Source of the DNA: Rhodobacter sp. CZR27
GTDB taxonomy: Bacteria; Pseudomonadota; Alphaproteobacteria; Rhodobacterales; Rhodobacteraceae
Length of the DNA stretch: 64,000 nucleotides
Reading direction: 5' to 3'
Assembly: GCF_002407205.1 (NCBI RefSeq)
Contig: NZ_CP023548.1
Span: forward strand, 892,501 to 956,500
The translations under genes were made by a program, and so were the position numbers. Position 1 is the first letter of the stretch, and each line of letters begins with the position of its first letter. Shown in pieces: positions 24,574 through 34,684 of this stretch. Under the pieces are notes generated by a model. It was not told where the DNA came from. It saw only the letters and a list, made by a program, of their open reading frames with translations, and did no database searches.

Positions 24574-27231
24574 ATGCCTGTCGTCGTCGTCGAAAGCCCC
24601 GCAAAGGCCAAGACAATCAACAAGTATCTGGGCTCCGATTACACGGTTCTGGCCTCCTACGGCCATGTCCGCGACCTGCCGCCCAAGGACGGATCGGTCG
24701 ATCCCGAGCATGACTTCGCCATGCTCTGGGAAGTCGCGGCAGAGTCGAAGAAGCATGTCCGCGCGATTGCCGATGCGCTGAAGACGGATGACACGCTGAT
24801 CCTCGCCACCGACCCCGACCGCGAGGGCGAGGCGATCTCGTGGCACCTGCAGGAGGCGTTGGCCTCGTCCCTGAAGAAGGGCAAGACCGTCAGCCGGGTG
24901 ACCTTCAACGCGATCACCAAGTCGGCCGTGACCGAGGCGATGAAGGCCCCCCGCCAGGTCGATACCGCGCTGGTCGAGGCCTATCTGGCCCGCCGCGCGC
25001 TGGACTATCTGGTGGGCTTCACGCTGTCGCCGGTGCTGTGGCGCAAGCTGCCGGGCGCCAAGTCGGCGGGGCGCGTGCAATCGGTCTGCCTGCGCCTCAT
25101 CGTCGAGCGCGAGATGGAGATCGAGGCGTTCCGGGCGCGCGAGTTCTGGACGGTCTCGGCCGTGCTCGTGACGCCCCGCGGGCAGGAGTTCGAGGCGCGG
25201 CTGACGATCCTGGGCGGCAGGAAGCTCGACAAGTTCGACCTGCCGACCGCGGAAGCCGCGGAACTGGCGGTGCAGGCCGTGACCTCGCGGCCCTTGAAGG
25301 TCGCCTCGGTCGAGGCGAAGCCCGCGAGCCGCAACCCCTCGGCGCCCTTCATGACCTCGACCCTCCAGCAGGAGGCCAGCCGCAAGTTCGGCATGGGCGC
25401 CAAGCAGTGCATGTCGGCAGCGCAGCGTCTCTACGAGGCCGGCCACATCACCTACATGCGGACCGACGGCATCGACATGGCGCCCGAGGCGGTGATGGCT
25501 GCGCGTGACGAGATCAAGCGACGCTTCGGGGCGGCGTATGTGCCCGACAGCCCGCGCATGTACAAGAACAAGGCCAAGAACGCGCAGGAAGCGCATGAAT
25601 GCATCCGGCCGACCGACATGTCGGCCTCGCCCGAGAAGCTCGGCCTGACCGATGCCGACCAGCGCAAGCTTTACGAGCTGATCTGGAAGCGGACGCTGGC
25701 GAGCCAGATGGCCGCCGCCCGGCTGGAACGCACGACGGTGGATATCGCCAGCGCGGACGGGCAGGTCGGTCTGCGCGCGACGGGGCAGGTCGTGCTGTTC
25801 GACGGCTTCCTCAAGGTCTATGAGGAGGGCCGCGACGACCGCGCCGAGGGCGAGGACGACGACGACGAGGGCCGTCTGCCGCAGATCATGGCCAACGAGG
25901 CGGTGGACAAGAAGTCCATCACGCCCGAGCAGCACCACACCCAGCCGCCGCCGCGCTACACCGAGGCGACGCTGGTCAAGCGCATGGAAGAGCTGGGGAT
26001 TGGTCGCCCCTCGACCTACGCCAGCATCGTCTCGACGATCCAGGACCGGGAGTATGTCCGCAAGGACAAGAACCGCCTGATCCCCGAGGACAAGGGGCGG
26101 CTGGTGACGGCGTTCCTCGCCAACTTCTTCCGCAAGTATGTCGAGTACGACTTCACCGCTGATCTGGAAGGTGAGCTCGACGACGTGTCCGCGGGCGAGC
26201 GGAACTACAAGGACGTCCTCGCGCGGTTCTGGCGCGATTTCTCGGCCGCGGTGGCCGAGACGGCCGACCTGCGCATCGGCGAGGTTCTGGAGAAGCTCGA
26301 CGACTTCCTCAGCCCCCATCTCTATCCGCCGCGGCCCGATGGGTCGGATCCGCGGATCTGCCCGACCTGCGGCACCGGCCGGCTGCACCTGAAGACCGCG
26401 CGCGGCGGCGGCGCCTTCATCGGCTGCGGCAACTACCCGGAATGTCGGTATACCCGGCCAATCTCGGTGGCGGGCGACGAGGAGAACGCGATCTCGCCCG
26501 ACGGCAAGCTGCTCGGACATGACGAGGACAGGCAGCCGATCTCGCTGCGCTCGGGACGGTTCGGGCCTTACGTGCAGAAGGGCGAGGCGACAGCTGAAGT
26601 GCCGAAGCCGCCGCGCGCCAGCCTGCCGAAGGGCTGGTCTCCCGAGAGCGTCGATCTCGAGCGGGCGCTGATGCTGCTGAACCTGCCGCGTCTGGTAGGG
26701 CAGCACCCCGAGGACGGCCAGCCGGTCGAGGCCGCCATCGGCCGCTATGGGCCCTACGTGAAGCACGGCTCGACCTATGCCAACCTGCCGGATGCCGAGG
26801 AGGTCTTCACCATCGGCATGAACCGGGCCGTCGAGGTTCTGGCGCAGAAGGCAGCCGGCCGCCGCGGCGCCTCGGCCCCGGCGCAGCCGATCAAGGAACT
26901 GGGCGAGCATCCGGACGGCGGCATCGTTGCCGTGATGCCCGGCCGTTACGGACCTTACGTGAAATGGGGCAAGGTCAACGCCACGCTGCCGAAGGGCATG
27001 GAGCCCGAGGCGATCACCTTCGACGAGGCGCTGGCGCTGGTGGCCGAGAAGGCGGGCAAGAGCCCGAAGAAGAAGGCACCAGCGAAGAAGGCGACCAAGG
27101 CCGAGGGCGAGCCGAAGGCCACGGCCAAGAAGCCGGCTGCGAAGAAGGCGCCGAAGGAGGCTGCCGCGAAAGCTCCGGCGAAGAAGACGGCCGCCAAGAA
27201 GAAGGCGGCGCCGGACAGCGACGCCGCCTGA
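24574..27231 (+). CDS. topA: DNA topoisomerase I
   Basis: A type IA topoisomerase of 885 residues, which relaxes negative supercoils. The Toprim domain begins at the first residues (V-V-V-E-S-P-A-K-A-K-T) and includes T-D-P-D-R-E-G-E-A-I. The catalytic tyrosine is Tyr294 in I-T-Y-M-R-T-D-G. One C4 zinc finger uses Cys596, Cys599, Cys618 and Cys624. Three TopA C-terminal repeats (G-R-F-G-P-Y-V, G-R-Y-G-P-Y-V, again G-R-Y-G-P-Y-V) follow, then a lysine/alanine-rich tail of about 55 residues that probably binds DNA non-specifically. The stop is six bases from the convergent choV stop. Confidence 0.97.
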   Translation: MPVVVVESPAKAKTINKYLGSDYTVLASYGHVRDLPPKDGSVDPEHDFAMLWEVAAESKKHVRAIADALKTDDTLILATDPDREGEAISWHLQEALASSLKKGKTVSRVTFNAITKSAVTEAMKAPRQVDTALVEAYLARRALDYLVGFTLSPVLWRKLPGAKSAGRVQSVCLRLIVEREMEIEAFRAREFWTVSAVLVTPRGQEFEARLTILGGRKLDKFDLPTAEAAELAVQAVTSRPLKVASVEAKPASRNPSAPFMTSTLQQEASRKFGMGAKQCMSAAQRLYEAGHITYMRTDGIDMAPEAVMAARDEIKRRFGAAYVPDSPRMYKNKAKNAQEAHECIRPTDMSASPEKLGLTDADQRKLYELIWKRTLASQMAAARLERTTVDIASADGQVGLRATGQVVLFDGFLKVYEEGRDDRAEGEDDDDEGRLPQIMANEAVDKKSITPEQHHTQPPPRYTEATLVKRMEELGIGRPSTYASIVSTIQDREYVRKDKNRLIPEDKGRLVTAFLANFFRKYVEYDFTADLEGELDDVSAGERNYKDVLARFWRDFSAAVAETADLRIGEVLEKLDDFLSPHLYPPRPDGSDPRICPTCGTGRLHLKTARGGGAFIGCGNYPECRYTRPISVAGDEENAISPDGKLLGHDEDRQPISLRSGRFGPYVQKGEATAEVPKPPRASLPKGWSPESVDLERALMLLNLPRLVGQHPEDGQPVEAAIGRYGPYVKHGSTYANLPDAEEVFTIGMNRAVEVLAQKAAGRRGASAPAQPIKELGEHPDGGIVAVMPGRYGPYVKWGKVNATLPKGMEPEAITFDEALALVAEKAGKSPKKKAPAKKATKAEGEPKATAKKPAAKKAPKEAAAKAPAKKTAAKKKAAPDSDAA

Positions 27232-27237
27232 GCCGCC

Positions 27238-28266
27238 TCAGACGGTGCCGCGCGGGTCGATCAGGCGGCCCATCACCGCCTGCGGGCGGATGGTGCCGAT
27301 CACCGCGCCGTTCTCGGTCACCGCCAGTTCCGGCGCGCCGTCGCGCATCAGCTCCATCACCGAGCGGACGGTGGTGCCGGCTTCGACGGCGCGCGCGGCC
27401 GAGGAAGGGCCCGCGACCATCACGTCGCGCGCCGTCAGCACGCCGAGCGGGTTCATGTGCGCCACGAAGTCGGCCACGTAATCCGATACCGGATTGGCGA
27501 TGATCTCGCGTGCCGTGCCGCACTGGACGATCCGTCCGCCCTCCATCAGCGCGATCCGGTTGCCGATCTTGAACGCCTCGTCGAGGTCGTGGCTGACGAA
27601 GATGATTGTGCGCTTCAGCTTGCGTTGAAGGTCCAGAAGCTCGTCCTGCAGGCGCGAGCGGATCAGCGGGTCGAGCGCCGAGAACGGCTCGTCCATCAGC
27701 AGGATCGGCGCCTGGGTGACGAAGGCGCGGGCGAGGCCCACGCGCTGCTGCATCCCGCCCGACAACTCGCCCACCCGGCGGTCCGCCCAGGCGGCGAGGT
27801 TCACCAGTTCCAGCTGCTCGTCCACCAGCGCGCGGCGATCCTTCGGCGGCATCCCGGCCATCTCGAGGCCGAGGCCCACGTTGTCGCGCACCGTGCGCCA
27901 GGGCAGCAGGCCGAAGGCCTGGAACACCATCGCGATCCGGCTGAGGCGCAGGCGGCGCAGGTCGGCGGGGCTCGCATGCGTCACCGAGATCATGCGGTCG
28001 CCGTCCGACACCCGCACCTCGCCGCGCACCACCGGGTTGAGGCCGTTCACGCCGCGAAGCAGGGTGGACTTGCCCGACCCCGAGAGGCCCATCAGGACGA
28101 GGATCTCGCCTTCGGCGACGGTCAGGGTGCAATCGTGCACACCCAGCACCTGGCCGGTCGCGGCCTGAACCTCGGCCCGGCTCTGGCCGCGGTCCATCAG
28201 GGGCAGGGCGCGCTCGGGGTGATCTCCGAAGACGATCGAGACGCGGTCGAATTCCACGGCGGTCAT
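27238..28266 (-). CDS. choV: Choline/betaine ABC transporter ATPase
   Basis: A 342-residue ATPase of the ProV/OpuA type. Walker A is G-L-S-G-S-G-K-S-T, the signature L-S-G-G-M-Q-Q-R, and Walker B I-L-L-M-D-E-P-F-S-A-L-D. The C-terminal part (about 270-342) is a single CBS-like region, which in related transporters senses ionic strength. It overlaps choW by four bases (ATGA). Together with choW and choX it forms the importer that feeds the adjacent betBA enzymes, so choline is the most likely substrate. Confidence 0.93.
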   Translation of the reverse strand: MTAVEFDRVSIVFGDHPERALPLMDRGQSRAEVQAATGQVLGVHDCTLTVAEGEILVLMGLSGSGKSTLLRGVNGLNPVVRGEVRVSDGDRMISVTHASPADLRRLRLSRIAMVFQAFGLLPWRTVRDNVGLGLEMAGMPPKDRRALVDEQLELVNLAAWADRRVGELSGGMQQRVGLARAFVTQAPILLMDEPFSALDPLIRSRLQDELLDLQRKLKRTIIFVSHDLDEAFKIGNRIALMEGGRIVQCGTAREIIANPVSDYVADFVAHMNPLGVLTARDVMVAGPSSAARAVEAGTTVRSVMELMRDGAPELAVTENGAVIGTIRPQAVMGRLIDPRGTV

Positions 28267-29099
28267 TTGCGGGTGACCCTCAGCATGCGGTCCAGGATGA
28301 TCGCCACGACGACGATGATGAAGCCCGATTCAAAGCCAAGCGAGGTGTTCACGGTGTTGAGTGCCCGCACCACCGGCACGCCAAGCCCATTCGCGCCCAC
28401 CAGCGCCGCGATCACCACCATCGACAGCGACAGCATGATGGTCTGGTTCAGGCCGGTCATGATCTGCGGGAAGGCCCAGGGGAGTTCAACCTTCCACAGC
28501 CGCTGCCGGGGCGTCGCGCCGAAGGCGGTCGCAGCCTCCATCAGCGCCATCGGCGTCGAGGAGATGCCGAGATGCGTGAGCCTGATCGGCGCGGGCAGCA
28601 CGAAGATCACCGTCGCGATCAGGCCCGGCACCATGCCGAGGCCGAAGAAGACGATGGCCGGAATGAGATAGACGAAGGTCGGCAGCGTCTGCATCAGGTC
28701 GAGGATGGGGCTCATCGCCTGGTAGAGCCGTGGCCGGTGTGCCGCGGCGATGCCCAAGGGAACGCCGATCGCCATGCAGGTGACGCAGGCCAGCATGATC
28801 AGCGTCAGGCTCTGCATCGTCTCGTCCCAGTAGCCCTGGTTCAGGATGAAGGCAAAGCCCGCCACGATCAGCGCGGCCACACGCCAGCTGCGCTGGAGGA
28901 ACCAGCCGAGGCCGGCAAGCGCGGCGATCACGATCAGCGGATGCAGCGTGTCGAGCACCGTCAGCATCGCGTCGATCACGGCCTGCATCATCGTGCTGAT
29001 CAGCTCGAAGAATGGCCCGCCGTGGGCGTTGAGCCAGTCGAAAATCATCTTCGACCAGCGGCCGACGGGCAATTTGTGATCGGTCAGCCAATCGAGCAT
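28263..29099 (-). CDS. choW: Choline ABC transporter permease
   Basis: A 278-residue inner-membrane permease of the ProW/OpuA family with about six hydrophobic segments. The EAA-type loop is M-A-L-M-E-A-A-T-A-F-G-A-T-P, contacting the ATPase. It lies between choX (about 100 bases upstream, with a strong hairpin in between) and choV (four-base overlap). The N-terminal 30 residues are amphipathic and probably cytosolic or peripheral. Confidence 0.93.
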   Translation of the reverse strand: MLDWLTDHKLPVGRWSKMIFDWLNAHGGPFFELISTMMQAVIDAMLTVLDTLHPLIVIAALAGLGWFLQRSWRVAALIVAGFAFILNQGYWDETMQSLTLIMLACVTCMAIGVPLGIAAAHRPRLYQAMSPILDLMQTLPTFVYLIPAIVFFGLGMVPGLIATVIFVLPAPIRLTHLGISSTPMALMEAATAFGATPRQRLWKVELPWAFPQIMTGLNQTIMLSLSMVVIAALVGANGLGVPVVRALNTVNTSLGFESGFIIVVVAIILDRMLRVTRK

Positions 29100-29161
29100 G
29101 CAGACCCCGGGTTCTGAGATGTCGGACGATGGCCCCGTGGCCGAGGGTCACGGGGCAGGGA

Positions 29162-29195
29162 CCGGACCCCGCAACCCCCGGGCCGCGGGGTCCGG
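29162..29195 (-). promoter_or_regulatory. Intercistronic hairpin between choX and choW
   Basis: CCGGACCCCGC (29162-29172) pairs with GCGGGGTCCGG (29185-29195), an 11-bp perfect stem over a 12-base loop. It lies within the operon, six bases after the choX stop, and lacks a T run. Such hairpins often stabilise the upstream binding-protein mRNA and reduce read-through, giving more binding protein than permease. Confidence 0.6.
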
Positions 29196-29200
29196 GTGTG

Positions 29201-30127
29201 TCAGAGGCCGAGCGCCTTCTTGACCGCCGGCAGGCCTTCCTCGCCGCTCGTGGTGGTCACGCCGGCAAGCCACGGATCGACGGTGTCCGGATGGGCCTGC
29301 AGCCATTCCAGCACGGCCTCGTCGGGCTCCATTCCGTCGTCGAGGATCTTGCCCATGATCTCGTTCTCCATCGCCAGCGTGAACTTCTGCTGCGAGAGAA
29401 GCTTGGCGACGTTCGGGCATTCCTCCTTGAAGCCCTTGCGCGTCACCGTGTTCACGACACCCTCGGCGCCGAAGAAATCCTCGCCGCCGGTCAGGTATTT
29501 CAGCGAGAAGTTGGCGTTCATCGGGTGGGGCTCCCAGCCGAGGAAGACCACGCCCTTTTCCTGCGGGTAGTAGCGGGCGACCTGGGCCAGCATCCCCTGC
29601 TCCGAGCTTTCGACCACCTCGAAGCCTTCCAGCGGCTTGCCGGCCTCGGTCAGGCTGACGAGATACAGGTTGCCTTCGTTACCGGGCTCGATGCCGTAGA
29701 TCTTGCCGTCCAGCTCGTCCTTGAACTTGGCGATGTCGGCGTAGCTCTTCAGGCCCTTGTCGTAGAGGTAGGTCGGCACGGCGAGCGTGTATTTGGTGCC
29801 TTCGAGGTTCGTGGCCAGGGTCTCGATCGTTCCCTTGTCAAGGTATGGCTTGATCGCGCTCTCCTGCGCCGGCAGCCAGTTCCCGAGGAACACGTCAACG
29901 TCGCCCTTGTCCATCGAAGCATAGGTGACCGGCACGCCGAGGATGTCGACCTCGACCTCGTAGCCGAGCGCCTCGAGCACCTGCCGCGTGGCCGAGGTGG
30001 TCACGGTGATGTCGGTCCAGCCGACATCGGAAAAGCTGACCTCCGTGCACTGGTCCTGCGCAAGCGCAGCCCCGGAAAGGGCGATGGTCGAGGCCGCGGC
30101 CAGCAGGGCCTGTCGGATGGGCGTCAT
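29201..30127 (-). CDS. choX: Periplasmic choline-binding protein
   Basis: A 308-residue ABC substrate-binding protein of the OpuAC/ProX type. The signal peptide runs to about ...S-G-A-A-L-A-Q. Several tryptophans expected to form the aromatic cage for a quaternary amine are present (D-V-G-W-T-D, L-G-N-W-L-P, L-G-W-E-P-H). The start at 30127 is supported by GGGGAGA directly upstream. It is the first gene of choXWV and divergent from betI, with a palindrome in the shared promoter region. Confidence 0.93.
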   Translation of the reverse strand: MTPIRQALLAAASTIALSGAALAQDQCTEVSFSDVGWTDITVTTSATRQVLEALGYEVEVDILGVPVTYASMDKGDVDVFLGNWLPAQESAIKPYLDKGTIETLATNLEGTKYTLAVPTYLYDKGLKSYADIAKFKDELDGKIYGIEPGNEGNLYLVSLTEAGKPLEGFEVVESSEQGMLAQVARYYPQEKGVVFLGWEPHPMNANFSLKYLTGGEDFFGAEGVVNTVTRKGFKEECPNVAKLLSQQKFTLAMENEIMGKILDDGMEPDEAVLEWLQAHPDTVDPWLAGVTTTSGEEGLPAVKKALGL

Positions 30128-30149
30128 GGTGTCTCCCCGTTTTTTGTTG

Positions 30150-30163
30150 ATTGACGAGTCAAT
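30150..30163. promoter_or_regulatory. Candidate BetI operator
   Basis: ATTGAC-GA-GTCAAT is a perfect inverted repeat placed between the divergent choX and betI starts. TetR-type BetI represses bet genes until choline is present and binds ATTGA-containing palindromes in enterobacteria and rhizobia. Position and sequence fit; binding is inferred. Confidence 0.7.
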
Positions 30164-30213
30164 AAACTTCACGATAGCTCGGCTTGGCAACCACTAAATC
30201 AGGTATTCAGCAC

Positions 30214-30798
30214 ATGCCGAAACTCGGTATGGAGCCTATCCGAAAGGCCGCGCTCGTCAAAGCCGCGATCGTCGAGATCGGGCAGACGGGAAGCCTTGAT
30301 GTGACGGTCAGTCAGATCGCCAAGCGCGCAGGCATGTCCGCGGCGCTCGCGCACCACTATTTCGGTGGAAAGGAAGCGCTTTTCCTGGCTGCGATGCGCC
30401 ATGTGCTGTCGCTTTACGGTGCCGAAGTGCGGGGCGCGCTGATGACGGCACAGGGTCCGTCGGCGCGGCTGATGGCGATCCTGCGCGCCTCTTTTTCGCC
30501 TGCAAACTTCAGGCGCGAAGTGGTGGGCGCCTGGCTCAACTTCTACGTGCTGGCCGCCACCGTGCCCGAGGCGAAGCGGCTGCTTGCGATCTACCAGAGG
30601 CGCCTGAGATCGAATCTCCTGCACTGCCTGCGACCGCTGGCGGGGGACCGGGCCGAGGAACTGGCCGACGGACTCGGCGCGCTGATCGACGGGGTCTATC
30701 TGCGCGAGGTGCTGAAGGATGGCCCTCCCGACGGGGAGGCCGCGGTGGCCTCGGCCCGCGCCTACCTGCAATCCCATCTGAAGGAAGTCCTCGCGTGA
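30214..30798 (+). CDS. betI: TetR-family choline-responsive repressor BetI
   Basis: A 194-residue repressor with an N-terminal helix-turn-helix ([19 protein letters not shown]) and a C-terminal effector domain. The start [10 protein letters not shown] at 30214 matches the known BetI N-terminus, although no clear ribosome binding site precedes it; a TTG at 30184 is a weaker alternative. It overlaps betB (GTGA) and leads the betIBA operon. It probably controls both betIBA and choXWV. Confidence 0.93.
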   Translation: MPKLGMEPIRKAALVKAAIVEIGQTGSLDVTVSQIAKRAGMSAALAHHYFGGKEALFLAAMRHVLSLYGAEVRGALMTAQGPSARLMAILRASFSPANFRREVVGAWLNFYVLAATVPEAKRLLAIYQRRLRSNLLHCLRPLAGDRAEELADGLGALIDGVYLREVLKDGPPDGEAAVASARAYLQSHLKEVLA

Positions 30799-32246
30799 GA
30801 GCCCAGCCTGCCGCCAGCCATTTCATCGACGGTCGCCCGCTGGAGGATTCGTCGGGTGCCCCGATTCCCGTGATCCATCCGGCGAACGGCGAAGAGATCG
30901 CGCGGCTGCACGAGGCGACGCCTGCGGTGATCGAGGCCGCGCTGGCCTCGGCCGCCCGCGCCCAGGGCCAATGGGCCGCGATGCGCCCGGTGGAGCGCGC
31001 CCGCATCCTGCGCCGCGCGGCCGACCTGATCCGCGAGCGGAACGAGGAACTGAGCGTTCTCGAAACTCTGGACACCGGTAAGCCGCTGCAGGAGACGCGG
31101 GTGGCCGACTGGCCGTCTGGGGCCGATGCGCTGGAATATTTCGCGGGCCTCGCGCCGACCGTCACGGGGGAGACGATCCCGCTGGGTCAGGATTTCGTCT
31201 ATACGATTCGCGAACCGCTGGGCGTCTGCGTCGGCATCGGTGCCTGGAACTATCCGAGCCAGATCGCCTGCTGGAAGGCCGCGCCGGCGCTGGCGCTGGG
31301 CAATGCGATGGTGTTCAAGCCGTCCGAGGTCACGCCGCTCGGTGCGCTGCAGCTGGCGGCGATCCTGACCGAGGCGGGGCTGCCTCCCGGTCTCTTCAAC
31401 GTGGTACAGGGCAGGGGTGCGGTGGGTGCTGCGCTCGCCACCGATCCGAGGGTCGCGAAGGTGTCGCTGACCGGCTCGGTCCCGACCGGACGCAAGGTCT
31501 ATGCCGCGGCGGCCGAGGGCGTGCGTCACGTCACCATGGAGCTGGGGGGCAAGTCGCCGCTGATCGTCTTCGACGATGCCGACCTCGACGGGGCGATTGG
31601 CGCCGCGATGCTTGGGAACTTCTACTCCTCCGGACAGATCTGCTCGAACGGCACGCGGGTCTTCGTGCAGCGGGGCATCAAGGAGGAGTTCCTGACGCGC
31701 CTCGCCGAGCGGGCCGACGCCATCCGCATGGGCGATCCGCTCGACCCCGAGACGCAGATGGGGCCACTGGTGTCGCAAGGCCAGCTGGAAAAGGTGCTCA
31801 GCTACATCGAGAAGGCGCGGGCCGAGGGCGGACGTCTGGTCTGCGGCGGCGAGGCATCGGTCTCGCCCGGCTGCTATGTGCAGCCGACGGTCTTCGCCGA
31901 TGTGACGGACGACATGACCCTCGCCCGCGAGGAGGTGTTCGGCCCGGTGATGGCCGTGCTGGACTTCGAGACCGAGGAGGAAGCCGTTGCCCGCGCGAAT
32001 GCCACCGAGTTCGGCCTTGCCGCCGGTGTGTTCACCTCGGACCTCACCCGCGCGCACCGGGTGGTGGCGAAGCTTCAGGCGGGAACCTGCTGGATCAACG
32101 CCTACAACCTGACCCCGGTCGAGGCGCCGTTCGGCGGGGTGAAGCTGTCCGGCGTCGGGCGCGAGAACGGCCGCGCCGCGGTCGAGCACTATACTCAGGT
32201 AAAGTCGGTTTATGTGGGCATGGGCGCGGTTGAAGCCCCCTACTGA
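30795..32246 (+). CDS. betB: Betaine aldehyde dehydrogenase
   Basis: A 483-residue NAD-dependent aldehyde dehydrogenase, converting betaine aldehyde to glycine betaine. Catalytic residues: the nucleophile Cys283 in S-G-Q-I-C-S-N-G-T and the general-base Glu in M-E-L-G-G-K-S near residue 249. The C-terminal P-F-G-G-V-K-L-S-G is typical of the BADH subfamily. Translation begins at a GTG overlapping the betI stop, with AAGGAAG upstream. betA follows 10 bases later. Confidence 0.96.
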   Translation: MRAQPAASHFIDGRPLEDSSGAPIPVIHPANGEEIARLHEATPAVIEAALASAARAQGQWAAMRPVERARILRRAADLIRERNEELSVLETLDTGKPLQETRVADWPSGADALEYFAGLAPTVTGETIPLGQDFVYTIREPLGVCVGIGAWNYPSQIACWKAAPALALGNAMVFKPSEVTPLGALQLAAILTEAGLPPGLFNVVQGRGAVGAALATDPRVAKVSLTGSVPTGRKVYAAAAEGVRHVTMELGGKSPLIVFDDADLDGAIGAAMLGNFYSSGQICSNGTRVFVQRGIKEEFLTRLAERADAIRMGDPLDPETQMGPLVSQGQLEKVLSYIEKARAEGGRLVCGGEASVSPGCYVQPTVFADVTDDMTLAREEVFGPVMAVLDFETEEEAVARANATEFGLAAGVFTSDLTRAHRVVAKLQAGTCWINAYNLTPVEAPFGGVKLSGVGRENGRAAVEHYTQVKSVYVGMGAVEAPY

Positions 32247-32256
32247 GGACCTCCGG

Positions 32257-33903
32257 ATGTTCGATTATGTGATCGTCGGCGCAGGCTCGGCCGGCTGCGC
32301 AATGGCCTATCGGCTTGGTGAGGCGGGACGTTCGGTGCTGGTCATCGAGCACGGCGGCACCGATGCGGGGCCCTTCATCCAGATGCCCGCAGCGCTCTCC
32401 TACCCCATGAACATGGGGATCTACGACTGGGGCCTGAAGACCGAGCCCGAGCCGCATCTGGACGGCCGCGTCCTCGCCACGCCGCGCGGCAAGGTGATCG
32501 GCGGCTCGTCCTCGATCAACGGCATGGTCTATGTCCGTGGTCACGCGCGCGACTTCGACCACTGGGCCGAGCAGGGCGCCACCGGCTGGGGCTTCGCCGA
32601 CGTGCTGCCCTATTTCAAGCGCATGGAGACCTGGCACGTTCCGGGCGACGTGGACTGGCGCGGCCATGACGGCCCGGTGCACGTCACGCGCGGGCCGCGC
32701 TCCAACCCGCTTTTCAACGCCTTCATCGAGGCCGGCCGGCAGGCGGGTTATCCGGTGACCGACGACTACAACGGTGCCGCACAGGAGGGCTTCGGCCCGA
32801 TGGAGGCGACGATCTGGCAGGGCCGGCGCTGGTCGGCGGCGAATGCCTACCTGAAGCCTGCCCGCAAGCGGTTCGGCGTCAAGGTGATGCGGGCGCTCGC
32901 GCTGCGGGTGGTGATCGAGGAGGGGCGGGCGGTCGGTGTCGAGGTCCTGCGCCGCGGTCAGCGCGAGATCATCCGTGCGGGACGCGAAGTGATCCTTGCT
33001 GCCTCGTCGCTCAACACGCCGAAGCTCCTGATGCTGTCCGGCATCGGTCCTGCCGCCCATCTGGCCGAGCATGGCGTGGCTGTGGTGGCCGACCGACCGG
33101 GCGTAGGGCAGAACCTCCAGGATCATCTGGAGGTCTACATGCAGTTTGCCAGCCTCCAGCCGGTGACGCTGTTCAAGCACTGGAACCTGCGCGGCAAGGT
33201 GATGGTCGGCGCGCAGTGGCTGTTCACCGGGCGGGGCCTCGGTGCCTCGAACCAGTTCGAGGCCTGCGCCTTCATCCGCTCCAAGGCGGGCATCGACTAT
33301 CCGGACATCCAGTATCACTTCCTGCCTATCGCGGTGCGCTACGACGGCAAGGCGGCGGCGGAGGGGCACGGCTTCCAGGTCCATGTTGGTCCGATGCGCT
33401 CGCCCTCGCGCGGGTCCGTCACGCTGCGCTCGGCCGATCCCGAGGCCGCGCCGGTGATCCGCTTCAACTACATGTCGACGCCCGAGGACTGGGACGACTT
33501 CCGCCGCTGCATCCGTCTGACGCGCGAGATCTTCGGGCAGGACGCCTTCCGCCCCTTCGTGAAGGGCGAGATCCAGCCGGGGCCGGCCTGCCAGACCGAC
33601 GAGGAGATCGACGCCTTCATCCGCGAGCATGTCGAGAGCGCCTATCACCCCTGCGGCACCGCCCGCATCGGCCGGCGCGACGATCCGATGGCGGTGGTCG
33701 ATCCCGAATGCCGGGTGATCGGTGTCGAGGGGCTGCGCGTCGCCGACAGCTCGATCTTCCCGCGGGTGACCAACGGCAACCTCAACGCGCCCTCGATGAT
33801 GGTGGGAGAGAAGGCGGCCGATCACATCCTCGGGCGTGCACCACTCGCGCCGCTGAACCTGGAGCCGGCGCTGAACCCGAACTGGCGCGTGGCACAGCGT
33901 TAA
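32257..33903 (+). CDS. betA: Choline dehydrogenase
   Basis: A 548-residue GMC oxidoreductase, oxidising choline to betaine aldehyde at the membrane. The FAD-binding motif [12 protein letters not shown] lies at the N-terminus, with GMC signature segments G-G-S-S-S-I-N-G-M and the active-site histidine region Y-H-P-C-G-T-A-R near residue 465. The start at 32257 follows GAGGA. A longer in-frame start inside betB at 32212 is less likely. The gene ends the betIBA operon before a strong hairpin. Confidence 0.96.
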   Translation: MFDYVIVGAGSAGCAMAYRLGEAGRSVLVIEHGGTDAGPFIQMPAALSYPMNMGIYDWGLKTEPEPHLDGRVLATPRGKVIGGSSSINGMVYVRGHARDFDHWAEQGATGWGFADVLPYFKRMETWHVPGDVDWRGHDGPVHVTRGPRSNPLFNAFIEAGRQAGYPVTDDYNGAAQEGFGPMEATIWQGRRWSAANAYLKPARKRFGVKVMRALALRVVIEEGRAVGVEVLRRGQREIIRAGREVILAASSLNTPKLLMLSGIGPAAHLAEHGVAVVADRPGVGQNLQDHLEVYMQFASLQPVTLFKHWNLRGKVMVGAQWLFTGRGLGASNQFEACAFIRSKAGIDYPDIQYHFLPIAVRYDGKAAAEGHGFQVHVGPMRSPSRGSVTLRSADPEAAPVIRFNYMSTPEDWDDFRRCIRLTREIFGQDAFRPFVKGEIQPGPACQTDEEIDAFIREHVESAYHPCGTARIGRRDDPMAVVDPECRVIGVEGLRVADSSIFPRVTNGNLNAPSMMVGEKAADHILGRAPLAPLNLEPALNPNWRVAQR

Positions 33904-33935
33904 GGTTTCCTTAACTCTTTGTTAACTTCTCGCTT

Positions 33936-33962
33936 GATTTCCGGCCGCCGAGGCCGGAAATC
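33936..33962 (+). terminator. Hairpin after betA
   Basis: GATTTCCGGCC (33936-33946) and GGCCGGAAATC (33952-33962) form an 11-bp stem with a five-base loop. It lies in the 65-base gap before the nuclease gene, and its 3' side ends six bases before that ATG, so it could also mask the start. No T run follows. Confidence 0.5.
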
Positions 33963-33968
33963 TCGTGC

Positions 33969-34610
33969 ATGTTAACGCTTCGTTCTCTCCTTGTCATTCT
34001 TCTGCTTCTGCCATTGCCAGCCGCCGCGACCTCGCTCGAGGGTCGGGCCCGGGTGATCGACGGCGACACGATCGAGATCGAAGGCGCCAGGGTGCGCCTC
34101 TTCGGCATCGACGCCCCCGAAACGGCGCAGACCTGCGAGGCGGCCGGAACCGACTGGCCCTGCGGCCGGTGGGCGACAGAAACGCTCAGGGCGCGGCTGC
34201 GCGACCGGCCCGTCCGCTGCGAGGGCGACGAGCGCGACCGCTACGGCCGCCTGCTTGCGAACTGCAGCGTCGAGGGCGAGGACCTTGGCGCATGGCTGGT
34301 GCGATCAGGGGCCGCCTTCGCCTACCGCCGCTATTCCTCGCGCTACGTCGAGGACGAGGCTCGCGCCTCGCTGGCTCGTGCCGGGGTCTGGTCGGGCCGG
34401 ATCGAGCGGCCCGAGGAGTTCCGCCACTCCGGCGGGTCAGTCGCGCCGGGAAACTGCACCATCAAGGGCAACGTCTCGCAGCGCGGGCGGATCTACCACC
34501 TGCCGGGGCAGGAGGATTACGCCCGCACCGTGATCTCGCGCCCCGAGGAACGCTGGTTCTGCTCGGTCGCCGAGGCCGAGTCTGCGGGCTTCCGCCCCGC
34601 GAGACGCTGA
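33969..34610 (+). CDS. Thermonuclease-family exported protein
   Basis: A 213-residue protein with a signal peptide (up to about P-L-P-A-A-A-T) and a staphylococcal-nuclease-like domain: V-I-D-G-D-T-I near residue 28, G-I-D-A-P-E near 46, and D-R-Y-G-R-L near 92. These include the Asp, Arg and Glu positions used for calcium-dependent phosphodiester cleavage. A C-terminal extension of about 70 residues with two more cysteines follows (an extracytoplasmic excalibur-like tail). It probably acts on nucleic acid in the periplasm or outside. Confidence 0.88.
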   Translation: MLTLRSLLVILLLLPLPAAATSLEGRARVIDGDTIEIEGARVRLFGIDAPETAQTCEAAGTDWPCGRWATETLRARLRDRPVRCEGDERDRYGRLLANCSVEGEDLGAWLVRSGAAFAYRRYSSRYVEDEARASLARAGVWSGRIERPEEFRHSGGSVAPGNCTIKGNVSQRGRIYHLPGQEDYARTVISRPEERWFCSVAEAESAGFRPARR

Positions 34611-34684
34611 CATTGACGTTGATCAAGGCGCAAAAAGAATCTCCGGCGTAGCCTTTATTTAACGAAACCAAGAGGGAGCACGGC

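Noticed and set aside
23176..26910. Apparent 1669-codon minus-strand frame joining gabT to sequence antisense to topA and dprA
   Set aside because: Only the last 424 codons (from 23175) form a real gene, gabT, with its own AGGAG; the rest is antisense noise.
30184..30213. TTG start adding ten residues to BetI
   Set aside because: The ATG at 30214 gives the N-terminus characteristic of BetI; the extension overlaps the divergent regulatory region.
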